The notes: generated from the sequence alone by a model not told the origin. DNA of 64,000 bases from CAYWBU01 sp942491525 (GCA_942491525.1 CALOBW010000007.1:1-64000); one strand, 5' to 3'; counted from the stretch's first letter, positions 53,389-60,794 are shown. A program made the numbers and translations.

Positions 53389-54414
53389 ATGTTAGAAATC
53401 ATATGGTTTGTACTCTGGGGCCTGCTCTGGGCAGTCTACTTCATGCTGGATGGCTTTGATCTCGGCCTGGGAACCCTGCTGCCTTTTATCGGCAAAAGCG
53501 ATGAGGAGCGCCGCATCATCTATAACTCCATGGGGCCCTTCTGGGACGGCAACGAGGTTTGGCTGATCACCGCCGGCGGCGTCACCTTTGCGGCGTTTCC
53601 AAAGATGTATGCCGTGCTGTTCAGCTCATTCTATACACCTTTGATGTTCATTCTGCTGGCTCTGATCCTGCGGGCCATCTCTTTTGAATTTAGAGGCCAG
53701 GTTGATTCGGCCAGGTGGTGCAAATTCTGGGACATCTGCCTGATGATCGGCAGTCTGCTGCCGGGACTGCTGCTGGGCGTGGCCTTTGCCAATATATTTA
53801 TGGGCATCCCCATTGACGGTGACGGGGTTTTCCATGGCAACCTGTTCACTCTGCTCAGTCTTTACGGCCTGGCCGGCGGGGTGCTCTTCGTCAGCCTTTT
53901 CCTGCTGCACGGCTGCCTCTGGCTGAGCATCAAGTCCCAGGGGGAACTGCAGCAGCGCGCCGCCAGTCTGGCTCCTAAGCTTTGGACGATTGAGGTTGGT
54001 ATGATCGTGGCCTTCCTGGCTCTGAGTGCCGTTTACACACCGCTCTTTAACAACTATCTGGCCAGTCCGCTGCTCTTTACAGTTCCACTGTTGGCGGTTG
54101 CCGCTCTGGTTATGACCAGGCTATATATTGCCAAATCATACTGGTGGTCGGCCTGGTTTGCCTCTGCCGGGGTGATAGCGATGGTAACCTTCTTTGGTGT
54201 CTTCGGCCTGTTCCCCAACCTGCTGCCCTCGATTATTGATCCGGCCTACTCCTTGAATGTCACCAACTCCTCTTCGAGCCCGTTGACCCTCAAGATCATG
54301 CTGGGCGTGGTTTTGGTCTTCATTCCGCTGGTCATCGCCTACCAGGGCTGGACCTACTGGTTCTTCCGTGAAAGTATCGGCGAGGAGCATCTGGATTCAG
54401 AGGAGGCCTACTAA
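53389..54414 (+). CDS. cydB: Cytochrome bd quinol oxidase subunit II
   Basis: 341-aa multi-spanning partner of CydA, eight or nine membrane segments. Family blocks YFMLDGFDLGLG, MGPFWDGNEVWLITAGG, AFPKMYA and RAISFEFRGQ are intact. RBS AGGAGAG. No CydX-like small ORF was seen after it; a bidirectional hairpin follows. Confidence 0.97.
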   Translation: MLEIIWFVLWGLLWAVYFMLDGFDLGLGTLLPFIGKSDEERRIIYNSMGPFWDGNEVWLITAGGVTFAAFPKMYAVLFSSFYTPLMFILLALILRAISFEFRGQVDSARWCKFWDICLMIGSLLPGLLLGVAFANIFMGIPIDGDGVFHGNLFTLLSLYGLAGGVLFVSLFLLHGCLWLSIKSQGELQQRAASLAPKLWTIEVGMIVAFLALSAVYTPLFNNYLASPLLFTVPLLAVAALVMTRLYIAKSYWWSAWFASAGVIAMVTFFGVFGLFPNLLPSIIDPAYSLNVTNSSSSPLTLKIMLGVVLVFIPLVIAYQGWTYWFFRESIGEEHLDSEEAY

Positions 54415-54437
54415 ACTTCAGGCTGATCGGAAACAAA

Positions 54438-54466
54438 AAGGGTTATCCCAGAACGGGATAACCCTT
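54438..54466. terminator. Bidirectional terminator after cydB
   Basis: AAGGGTTATCCC/GGGATAACCCTT stem with AGAAC loop, A-rich before and T-rich after, lying between convergent cydB and the orphan membrane protein gene. Confidence 0.88.
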
Positions 54467-54478
54467 AATTTATGTCTG

Positions 54479-55222
54479 TTATGCGCTAATCTTGACGCTG
54501 GCCTCTTTGTCAAATGGATTGGTGCGCATGGAGAGGCTGAAGAGGTAGGGGAAGTTGCCTTTTAGGTGTTCCATGTAGTTGATCCATTCCCGCACAAGAT
54601 GGGCGTAGGCGCGGTCGATATCGCCGGCCATGTGCCCGATGTCATCAGGGGTGCAGTCATCAAATTTATCGCGGAATTTAAGCTCCTCACAGACGTGCAG
54701 CAGTGTTCTGAGCAGTTCCGTAAAGCTTTCATGCTCCATCAGATTGGGGTTGGCCATGACTGAGAGCAGGAAGGATCGATTTTCAGCAAAGTAGCTCTTC
54801 AGAAGGACCAGGTCATCGACGGTCGGATTGGTGCGGAACTGGTAGCGGACCAGCCGCTTCTGAATATTGGTGAAATCCTTACTCGTCCAGTCAATCTGGG
54901 GCACCAGATCATTTTTGATGTCATCAATACTGGGGTCGATATCAGAGAAGGCTGAGAGCAGCTGGGTTCCCATTTCGCTGAAGAAGATGCCCACAATCAT
55001 GTTGAGCTTTTCTATGCGTTCAGCCAGCTCACGGTGTTCCAGAGCCTGATGGATGATGAGTGTCACCAGCAGAACCTCAATGAAGACAAAGGCGATGTCA
55101 CTGACCAGGAATATGAAAATGTGGTGCGGGTCCCTGAAGATGATGAAGTGGATCAGGTAACCAAGAACAGACAGAGTAAGCAGCAGCAGGCTGGCTTTAA
55201 TTTGGGTCGGCGTATACTTCAT
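54479..55222 (-). CDS. Orphan membrane-anchored protein in the oxygen-defence island
   Basis: 247-aa protein I cannot assign. Two N-terminal membrane segments (about 9-29 and 34-60) form a hairpin; the remaining ~185 residues are soluble, acidic and helical (ERIEKLNMIVGIFFSEMG, LLKSYFAENRSFLLSVMANP, LVREWINYMEHLKGNFPYLF). No Cys pairs or His clusters suggest metal or haem binding. Start ATG has a strong GGAGG. It lies between cydAB and rubrerythrin on the minus strand and may be a sensor or membrane scaffold, but nothing shows this. Confidence 0.65.
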   Translation of the reverse strand: MKYTPTQIKASLLLLTLSVLGYLIHFIIFRDPHHIFIFLVSDIAFVFIEVLLVTLIIHQALEHRELAERIEKLNMIVGIFFSEMGTQLLSAFSDIDPSIDDIKNDLVPQIDWTSKDFTNIQKRLVRYQFRTNPTVDDLVLLKSYFAENRSFLLSVMANPNLMEHESFTELLRTLLHVCEELKFRDKFDDCTPDDIGHMAGDIDRAYAHLVREWINYMEHLKGNFPYLFSLSMRTNPFDKEASVKISA

Positions 55223-55277
55223 TGTTTCCTCCTAGACAGTATCAGTTCTCATTAAACGTGAGTTGTGTCAATGGAGG

Positions 55278-55299
55278 AAACCGGGGCGTGAAGCCCCGG
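55278..55299 (-). terminator. Hairpin after rubrerythrin
   Basis: CCGGGGC/GCCCCGG stem with a TTCAC loop on the minus strand, five bases after the rubrerythrin stop, followed by TTTCC. Confidence 0.6.
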
Positions 55300-55303
55300 C
55301 TGA

Positions 55304-55879
55304 TTACCAGTTTTCGCCGAGCAGCTCAAAATGGGCCTTGGGATGGGCACAGGCCGCGCAGGATTCGGGGGCTTCGGTGCCCTCATGCAGATAACCGCAG
55401 TTGCGGCAGCGCCAGACAACCATGGATTCACGCTGGAAGACCAACCCTTTTTCGATGTTGTTTGCCAGATCGCTGTAACGTTTTTCATGCTGTTTTTCGG
55501 CCACGGCGATGGCGGTAAAGACGGCGGCGATGGCCGTGAAGCCCTCTTCCTTGGCAATGGCGGCGAATTCAGGATACATGACATCGTGCTCATGGTGTTC
55601 ACCCGCCGCAGCGGCGCGCAGGTTATCCAGGGTAGATCCGATCATACCGGCCGGAAACGCGGCCTGGACCTCAACCTCGCCGCCTTCAAGGAATTTGAAG
55701 AAACGTTTGGCGTGCTCCTTCTCCTGATTGGCGGTCTCTTCGAAGATATCTGCAATCTGCACAAAGCCTTCCTTCTTGGCCTGGCTGGCAAAGTAGGTGT
55801 AGCGGTTACGGGCCTGTGATTCGCCGGCAAAAGCCGTTAAAAGATTCTTTTCTGTTCTGCTTCCCTTTAAGTTTCCCAT
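55304..55879 (-). CDS. rbr: Rubrerythrin
   Basis: 191-aa classical rubrerythrin: diiron four-helix bundle (FAGESQARNRYTYFA, NQEKEHAKRFFKF, VAEKQHEKRY) followed by a C-terminal rubredoxin site (CRNCGYLHEG, CAAC). Reduces H2O2 to water with electrons from rubredoxin or NADH systems. RBS AAGGAGG. Downstream of the flavodoxin gene and the Fur-like remnant on the same strand, so probably transcribed from the flavodoxin promoter. Confidence 0.96.
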   Translation of the reverse strand: MGNLKGSRTEKNLLTAFAGESQARNRYTYFASQAKKEGFVQIADIFEETANQEKEHAKRFFKFLEGGEVEVQAAFPAGMIGSTLDNLRAAAAGEHHEHDVMYPEFAAIAKEEGFTAIAAVFTAIAVAEKQHEKRYSDLANNIEKGLVFQRESMVVWRCRNCGYLHEGTEAPESCAACAHPKAHFELLGENW

Positions 55880-55901
55880 AGTTAACCTCCTTATTGGTTA
55901 G

Positions 55902-56039
55902 GTTTCCGGTACACGCCGGACAGATTCCCAAAAGTTCGATGTTGGCTGCCTCGATGTGATCGCCGTTAATGTTCAGATTCTTACCGGTTATAATATTTAA
56001 TTCAAGGGGAGAGTCGATTATCCGGCCACATTGGGCGCA
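55902..56039 (-). pseudogene. C-terminal remnant of a Fur/PerR-family regulator
   Basis: A 46-codon open stretch reads CAQCGRIIDSPLELN and ends NIELLGICPACTGN, matching the second half of Fur-family proteins (CxxCG[RK]I[IV]D ... GxCPxC), including both zinc Cys pairs. There is no start: TGA directly precedes the first Cys codon and TAG, the flavodoxin stop, lies two codons earlier. The DNA-binding half is missing. It sits between flavodoxin and rubrerythrin, the usual place for perR in such clusters, while an intact perR is 5 kb away. Confidence 0.75.
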
Positions 56040-56045
56040 TCAAAT

Positions 56046-56567
56046 CTACCTCTTGTTGAAATCTGAATAGTCGAGCGCCTTCTTGAGAACGCCGCGGGCA
56101 AAAATTTCGGCATCCTGGAGGTCAGCTGCATCAGGATGAGAATCCGCGGATCTGGCTTCATTGATCCAAACCCTGTGCTCGGGCTGATTTTCAAGATATT
56201 CAACGGTTTCGTCGGGAACCGCCCCGCGGCAGTGGAATGAGCCCAGCAGTTTGACATTTTTTGCCAGGCCCGAGGCGTGGGTCAGGGCCTCCTGGGCCAG
56301 CCGGTTTTCATTCAGACAGCCGTGCGTTGAGAATAATCCCAGCTTCTTGCCCTCGGGGATGCGGCGGATAAAATCCTGGGCCGGGACTGGCACGCTGTGG
56401 GCCTGGATGGGAAAACCGAAGACGATCAAATCATAGTCGGCGAGCTGTTCGCGGGCCTCCTTTAGGGGCAGAATGGTAGAGTTCTCCTGTTGCAGGGCGT
56501 TATTGATCGAGCGGGCTACTTTTTCAGTGTTGCCGGTCTGTGAATAGTAAGAAACAAGAATCTTCAT
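56046..56567 (-). CDS. Flavodoxin-family protein
   Basis: 173-aa FMN-binding flavodoxin. The phosphate loop SYYSQTGNTEKVAR is at 6-19, then LIVFGFPIQAHSVP and LGLFSTHGCLNEN flank the flavin. The last ~40 residues are a helical extension. Probably a low-potential electron carrier for rubrerythrin or related peroxidases. RBS AGGAGG; its promoter carries a PerR-type box. Confidence 0.9.
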   Translation of the reverse strand: MKILVSYYSQTGNTEKVARSINNALQQENSTILPLKEAREQLADYDLIVFGFPIQAHSVPVPAQDFIRRIPEGKKLGLFSTHGCLNENRLAQEALTHASGLAKNVKLLGSFHCRGAVPDETVEYLENQPEHRVWINEARSADSHPDAADLQDAEIFARGVLKKALDYSDFNKR

Positions 56568-56580
56568 TTAAACCTCCTAT

Positions 56581-56620
56581 TAGTAATAATTACTATATGA
56601 ATATGGCTCACTGCTGTCAA
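56581..56620 (-). promoter_or_regulatory. Flavodoxin promoter with PerR box
   Basis: Minus-strand TTGACA (56615-56620), 17-nt spacer, TATAGT (56592-56597). The perfect 7-1-7 palindrome TAGTAAT-A-ATTACTA (56581-56595) overlaps the -10 and lies just before the RBS. Confidence 0.8.
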
Positions 56621-56676
56621 TCGGTATTATAATAAATCAAAACTTAGATCTTGAAAATAAAATGATTGTGCTTAAC

Positions 56677-56728
56677 TATTTAGATCTTGACACCCTGAGC
56701 CTAAGGATCTAAATAGTAATCATTATTA
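56677..56728 (+). promoter_or_regulatory. Desulfoferrodoxin promoter with PerR box and inverted repeat
   Basis: TTGACA (56687-56692), 17-nt spacer, TAAATA (56710-56715). A 7-1-7 box TAGTAAT-C-ATTATTA (56714-56728) overlaps the end of the -10. A separate 10-bp inverted repeat TATTTAGATC/GATCTAAATA (56677-56686 and 56706-56715) brackets the promoter core. Confidence 0.78.
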
Positions 56729-56744
56729 AATAAGGGAGGTAATT

Positions 56745-57119
56745 ATGACTAATAAGCTGGAAGTATATAAATGTATGCATTGTGGAAATATTGTTGAAGT
56801 TCTGCATGGCGGTGGTGCTCCTCTGGTCTGCTGTGGTGAGAATATGCGCCTCTTTAAGGAGAATACCGAGGATGCTGCGCAGGAGAAGCACGTGCCGGTC
56901 ATCGAGAAAATTGACGGCGGCTTTAAGGTAAAGGTTGGCAGCGTTGCGCATCCCATGGAAGAGGATCACTACATCGAATGGGTTGAGATAATAGCTGACG
57001 GCAAGGCCTACCGCGAATTTTTGAATCCCGGTGATGCACCCGAGGTAACTTTCATGATAGATGCACAGAGTGTGAGCGCCCGTGAGTGGTGCAACAAGCA
57101 TGGCTTGTGGAAGGCTTAA
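56745..57119 (+). CDS. dfx: Desulfoferrodoxin (2Fe superoxide reductase)
   Basis: 124-aa cytoplasmic enzyme reducing superoxide to H2O2 without making O2. Centre I is a desulforedoxin site with Cys10, Cys13, Cys29 and Cys30. Centre II ligands are all present: His49, His69, His75, Cys116 and His119 in AREWCNKHGLW, plus the Glu-Lys pair near EKHV. RBS GGGAGG. Followed by ferritin after 3 bp. Confidence 0.97.
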   Translation: MTNKLEVYKCMHCGNIVEVLHGGGAPLVCCGENMRLFKENTEDAAQEKHVPVIEKIDGGFKVKVGSVAHPMEEDHYIEWVEIIADGKAYREFLNPGDAPEVTFMIDAQSVSAREWCNKHGLWKA

Positions 57120-57122
57120 AAG

Positions 57123-57626
57123 ATGATCAGCAAGAAGCTTGAAGAGATGATCAATGCTCAGGGCAACGCAGAGGTGCTCTCTGCTTGGCTCTACTTCTCA
57201 ATGAGCGCCTATTTCAGCTCAATGGATCTTGCGGGTTTTGCCTCCTGGATGCATGTCCAGGGAACCGAAGAGCTGCTGCATGCTGATAAGATGTTTAAGT
57301 TCCTGGCGGAACGCGGCGGCCGTGTCCAGCTGTCCGCAATTGAGGCGCCTCAGCAGGAGTGGGAGTCGGCCAAAGCGGTGCTCGAACATCAGCTCAAGCA
57401 CGAGCTTTGGGTGACGGACAGAATCAACGATCTCATGAATCAGGCCATTGAGGAGCGCGACCACGCCACAGGATCATTCCTCTCATGGTATGTGGATGAG
57501 CAGGTTGAAGAGGTAGCCACGGCTGAATCGCTCATCAAAAAGATCAAAATGCTGGGGGACTCTCCCCAGGGTCTCTACCTGCTGGATCAAGAGTTGTCCC
57601 AAAGGGTTCTGACCCCGCCGGCATAA
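57123..57626 (+). CDS. ftnA: Ferritin (FtnA type)
   Basis: 167-aa non-haem ferritin storing iron as a mineral core in a 24-mer. Ferroxidase residues Glu17, Glu50, His53, Glu94, Gln127 and Glu130 are in exactly the positions of E. coli FtnA. Removing free Fe2+ limits Fenton chemistry beside superoxide reductase and peroxidases. Cotranscribed with dfx. A GGGGCC/GGCCCC hairpin follows (57632-57647). Confidence 0.96.
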   Translation: MISKKLEEMINAQGNAEVLSAWLYFSMSAYFSSMDLAGFASWMHVQGTEELLHADKMFKFLAERGGRVQLSAIEAPQQEWESAKAVLEHQLKHELWVTDRINDLMNQAIEERDHATGSFLSWYVDEQVEEVATAESLIKKIKMLGDSPQGLYLLDQELSQRVLTPPA

Positions 57627-57631
57627 ATTCA

Positions 57632-57647
57632 GGGGCCTGCGGGCCCC
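57632..57647 (+). terminator. Hairpin between ferritin and FprA genes
   Basis: Short GC stem GGGGCC/GGCCCC with few T residues after it; a partial terminator or processing hairpin. Confidence 0.45.
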
Positions 57648-57668
57648 AAAGTTTTAAGGAGAGTAGGA

Positions 57669-58850
57669 TTGTTTAAGGCTATAAAGGTATCAGAAAACGT
57701 CTATTGGGTAGGTGCCATCGACTGGAACCTGCGTAATTTCCATGGCTATTCAACTAAGCGCGGCTCAACGTACAACGCCTTTTTAGTATTGGCAGACAAG
57801 GTGACCCTGGTCGACACGGTCAAGGCGCCCTTCAAGGATGAGATGCTTTCACGGATCGCCTCAGTCATTGATCCCAAGAAGATCGACTATATCGTCTCCA
57901 ATCATGCCGAAATGGATCACTCCGGCTGCATTCCGGCCATGCTGCATACCATTAAGCCGGAAAAGGTTTTTGCATCAACCATGGGCGCCAAGGCGCTGAA
58001 GGACCACTTCCAGATCGACAGCATCATTCCGGTCAAGAGTGGCGATATTCTTGATCTGGGCAATATGCAGCTCAACTTTATAGAGACCCGCATGCTGCAC
58101 TGGCCCGACTCCATGTTCACCTATCTTGAACAGGACGGGGTAATCTTTACGCAGGACGCCTTCGGCATGCATCTGGCCAGTTCCGAGCGCTTCAGTGACG
58201 AGTTGGATAAGGCTGTGCTGGAAGAGGAGATGCTGACCTACTATGCCAACATTTTGCTGCCCTACTCTGCTCAGGTTGAGAAGATTCTTGGTCAGCTGGA
58301 GGCCAGCGGCATTCAGCCCAAGGTGATCTGTCCGGACCATGGACCGCTCTTCCGTGGCGGTCTGGCTGATCTGATCGCCAAGTATCGCAGCTGGGCCGGT
58401 CAGCAGCCCGTAAAGCGCGCCGTGATTCTCTATGATACCATGTGGAACAGCACCGAGAAGATGGCCCGGGCCATTGAGGACGGTCTGATAGAGGGCGGTG
58501 CCGCCGTGAAATTGCTGCGCATGAGTGAGACGGAACGCAGCGTTCTGGCCTATGAGATCATGAACGCCGGTGCGCTGATTGTGGGTTCGCCAACCTTGAA
58601 CAACAATATCTTTCCGGCCATGGCCGACGGTCTGACCTATCTCAGGGGGCTGCGGCCACAGAATAAAATTGGGGCTTGCTTCGGTTCATTCGGCTGGGGC
58701 GGCGAGGCTGTTAAACAGCTGTCGGATTATTTGGACAGCATGAAGATCCGGCAGGTGGCTGATCCGGTGCGCATCAAGTATGTGCCCGAAGATCTAAGTT
58801 CCTGTCGAGAGCTGGGACTGCTGGTTGCCAAGGAGCTGGCAGCTCCCTGA
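57669..58850 (+). CDS. fprA: A-type flavoprotein FprA (rubredoxin:oxygen/NO oxidoreductase)
   Basis: 393-aa flavodiiron protein that reduces O2 to water or NO to N2O. The metallo-beta-lactamase half carries the diiron motif HAEMDHSG and later CPDHGP; the flavodoxin half starts near 255 with ILYDTMWNSTEKMA and SPTLNNNIFP. TTG start with GGAGAG upstream. The hrb gene follows 11 bp later and supplies electrons, as known for Moorella FprA-Hrb. Confidence 0.95.
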   Translation: MFKAIKVSENVYWVGAIDWNLRNFHGYSTKRGSTYNAFLVLADKVTLVDTVKAPFKDEMLSRIASVIDPKKIDYIVSNHAEMDHSGCIPAMLHTIKPEKVFASTMGAKALKDHFQIDSIIPVKSGDILDLGNMQLNFIETRMLHWPDSMFTYLEQDGVIFTQDAFGMHLASSERFSDELDKAVLEEEMLTYYANILLPYSAQVEKILGQLEASGIQPKVICPDHGPLFRGGLADLIAKYRSWAGQQPVKRAVILYDTMWNSTEKMARAIEDGLIEGGAAVKLLRMSETERSVLAYEIMNAGALIVGSPTLNNNIFPAMADGLTYLRGLRPQNKIGACFGSFGWGGEAVKQLSDYLDSMKIRQVADPVRIKYVPEDLSSCRELGLLVAKELAAP

Positions 58851-58861
58851 TAGGGGGAGAG

Positions 58862-59557
58862 ATGAATCTGGATGCGTTGTGGGATCTAACCTACGGATTA
58901 TATATCCTGACCTCTTTTAAGGGGGATAAATTAAACGGCCAGATCGTCAACTCGGTGGTTCAAGTGACGGCAGAGCCGGTGCGCTTTGCCGTCAGCATCA
59001 ATAAGGCCAACCTGACGCACAGCTATATCAGAGAGAGCGGCTTCATGGCGCTCTGTGTGCTGGAGCAGGATGCGCCCATGCCGCTGATCGGCACGTTCGG
59101 TTTCAAGAGCGGCTTTCATCTGGATAAGTTTGCCGATGTCGCCTACCATACCGGTCAAACCGGCTGCCCCCTTTTGAGTGATCACAGTCTCTCTTCACTG
59201 GAGATGCGTGTGATTGATGAGCTGGATGCCGGCACGCACACGGTTTTTCTGACCGAACTTGAACACTGCGAGATTATCAAGCAGGCCGTGCCCATGACCT
59301 ATGCCTACTACCGGGATGTCAAGCACGGCAAGGCGTCTAAAAATGCACCCACTTATAAGGGTGACGATGTTTCTAAAACCGTTAAAAAGGAGGAAGGTAT
59401 GAAGTATGTCTGCACAATTTGTGGTTATGTCTATGATCCGGCTGAGGGCGATGCGGATGCCGGAATTGCAGCCGGAACAACCTTTGAAGATCTGCCGGAA
59501 GACTGGGTGTGTCCCATCTGTGGAGCGGGTAAAGATGACTTCGAACCTCAAGATTAG
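58862..59557 (+). CDS. hrb: High molecular weight rubredoxin (flavin reductase-rubredoxin fusion)
   Basis: 231-aa fusion: an FMN-binding flavin reductase split barrel (about 1-165) and, after a Lys-rich linker, a full rubredoxin (from Met180) with CTICGYVYDP and CPICGAGKDDF. Transfers electrons from NADH to FprA. The rubredoxin Met180 is preceded in the DNA by AAGGAGG at ideal distance, so a separate 52-aa rubredoxin may also be made. The 3' end overlaps the cytochrome gene by 23 nt. Confidence 0.94.
   Translation: MNLDALWDLTYGLYILTSFKGDKLNGQIVNSVVQVTAEPVRFAVSINKANLTHSYIRESGFMALCVLEQDAPMPLIGTFGFKSGFHLDKFADVAYHTGQTGCPLLSDHSLSSLEMRVIDELDAGTHTVFLTELEHCEIIKQAVPMTYAYYRDVKHGKASKNAPTYKGDDVSKTVKKEEGMKYVCTICGYVYDPAEGDADAGIAAGTTFEDLPEDWVCPICGAGKDDFEPQD
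59387..59557 (+). other. Internal RBS and start for a free-standing rubredoxin
   Basis: AAGGAGG at 59387-59393, five bases, then ATG at 59399-59401, in frame with hrb. The product would be 52 aa, exactly a complete rubredoxin with all four Cys. Not proven; the SD could also be chance from Lys-Glu-Glu codons. Confidence 0.5.
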
Positions 59558-59810
59558 TCTGCTGTTGGTTATGCTGCTGCCGCTTAACTTGGCGGCCGGG
59601 GAAGAGCTGCTGAACAGCTGCCAGACCTGCCATAAGCTCGACAAGGTATGCAAGAAGCTCGGCAAGGACCAGCTGGAGTGGCACAAGACAGTCAAGCGCA
59701 TGAACAACTACATGTCAGTCAAAGGCGGTGCGCTGACCGAAGCAGAGGTTGCGGAACTGGCTGAATTCCTGGCAGAGCGCAAACCTGGCGACAAGGAGAT
59801 TTGCAGATAA
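59535..59810 (+). CDS. Small exported c-type cytochrome-like protein
   Basis: 91-aa protein. A signal peptide of about 22 residues (LKISLLLVMLLPLNLAAG) precedes one haem motif CQTCH (29-33). Met56 or Met60 could be the sixth ligand. Extra Cys39 and Cys90 are unusual. The start is chosen at 59535, inside the hrb 3' end, since the ORF before it lacks sense in this frame. Likely a periplasmic monohaem cytochrome; partner unknown. Confidence 0.78.
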   Translation: MTSNLKISLLLVMLLPLNLAAGEELLNSCQTCHKLDKVCKKLGKDQLEWHKTVKRMNNYMSVKGGALTEAEVAELAEFLAERKPGDKEICR

Positions 59811-59812
59811 TC

Positions 59813-60283
59813 ATGGATAACATGGCGCCAGATTTTGAGCTTATAAATGTGGATGGGCAGAGCGTACATCTGGCTGATTATGGCGGCCGGTGGCTGGTGC
59901 TCTACTTCTATCCCAAGGATAACACCAGCGGCTGCACCCGCGAGGCGGTCGAGTTTACGGCGGCCATTGATCAGTTTGCAGAGTGGAACTGCGCGGTGGT
60001 GGGCGTCAGCCCCGATACGGTCAAGAAGCACCAAAACTTCCGTGAGAAGCACGGGCTCAAGGTTGGTTTGCTGGCCGATCCTGAACAGCAAGCCCTGGAG
60101 GCCTACGGTGTGTGGCAACAGAAAAAGATGTACGGCCGTGAATATATGGGAGTGGTGCGTTCCACCTTTCTGATCGATCCGGGCGGAATCATCCGCCATA
60201 GCTGGAGCAAGGTCAAGGTGGCCGGCCATGTCGATGAAGTTTTGGCAAAATTGAAAGAGTTGAAAGGAGAGTCAGATGGCTAA
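59813..60283 (+). CDS. bcp: Peroxiredoxin, Bcp/PrxQ type
   Basis: 156-aa thiol peroxidase. Peroxidatic Cys41 in YPKDNTSGCTREA; the usual resolving Cys five residues later is absent (Val46), so it is probably a one-Cys or distant-Cys form (another Cys is near 60). Start ATG by homology, two bases after the cytochrome stop. Reduces H2O2 and organic peroxides. Overlaps tpx by 8 nt. Confidence 0.94.
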   Translation: MDNMAPDFELINVDGQSVHLADYGGRWLVLYFYPKDNTSGCTREAVEFTAAIDQFAEWNCAVVGVSPDTVKKHQNFREKHGLKVGLLADPEQQALEAYGVWQQKKMYGREYMGVVRSTFLIDPGGIIRHSWSKVKVAGHVDEVLAKLKELKGESDG

Positions 60284-60770
60284 AATAACCCTGCACGGGA
60301 ATGCGATAAACACCGGCGGTGATTTGCCGGCAGTCGGCACCAAGGCGCCGGACTTTGAGTTGACCAAGGGGGATCTGTCGGATGTTAAACTGGCCGAGTT
60401 CAGCGGCAGAAAAAAAGTTTTAAATATTGTGCCCAGTCTGGATACCGGTGTCTGTGCCGCCTCGGCCCGTAAGTTCAACAGCGAGGCCTCGGGTATGGAT
60501 AATACGGTTGTGCTGATTATTTCGGCCGACCTGCCCTTTGCCCAGAGCCGTTTCTGTGAAGCCGAGGGGCTCAAGGATGTGATCCCGCTCTCCACTCTGC
60601 GCAGCAGCTTTGCGGCTGACTATGGAATTGAGCTGGTTGACGGCCCCCTTAAAGGTTTGACCGGCCGGGCGGTGGTGGTTCTGGATGAAAATGACCAGGT
60701 TGTCTACACTGAGCTGGTGCCCGAGATCGCCCAGGAGCCAGACTATGCCAAGGCTCTGAGTGTCCTCTGA
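60276..60770 (+). CDS. tpx: Thiol peroxidase Tpx
   Basis: 164-aa atypical two-Cys peroxiredoxin with Cys60 (SLDTGVCAASARKFN) and Cys94 (SRFCEAEG), as in E. coli Tpx. Last gene of the fprA-hrb-cyt-bcp-tpx string. Confidence 0.97.
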   Translation: MAKITLHGNAINTGGDLPAVGTKAPDFELTKGDLSDVKLAEFSGRKKVLNIVPSLDTGVCAASARKFNSEASGMDNTVVLIISADLPFAQSRFCEAEGLKDVIPLSTLRSSFAADYGIELVDGPLKGLTGRAVVVLDENDQVVYTELVPEIAQEPDYAKALSVL

Positions 60771-60794
60771 AGAGATTGAGCGGCTGATATGAGG

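Noticed and set aside
56004..56039. 12-codon ORF from the ATG just after the flavodoxin stop as a start for the Fur-like remnant
   Set aside because: That ATG is in a different frame and ends after 12 codons; a frameshift would be needed and nothing supports it.
56018..56257. 79-aa minus-strand ORF in the flavodoxin 3' region
   Set aside because: Out-of-frame shadow of the flavodoxin gene; also not the frame of the Fur-like remnant.
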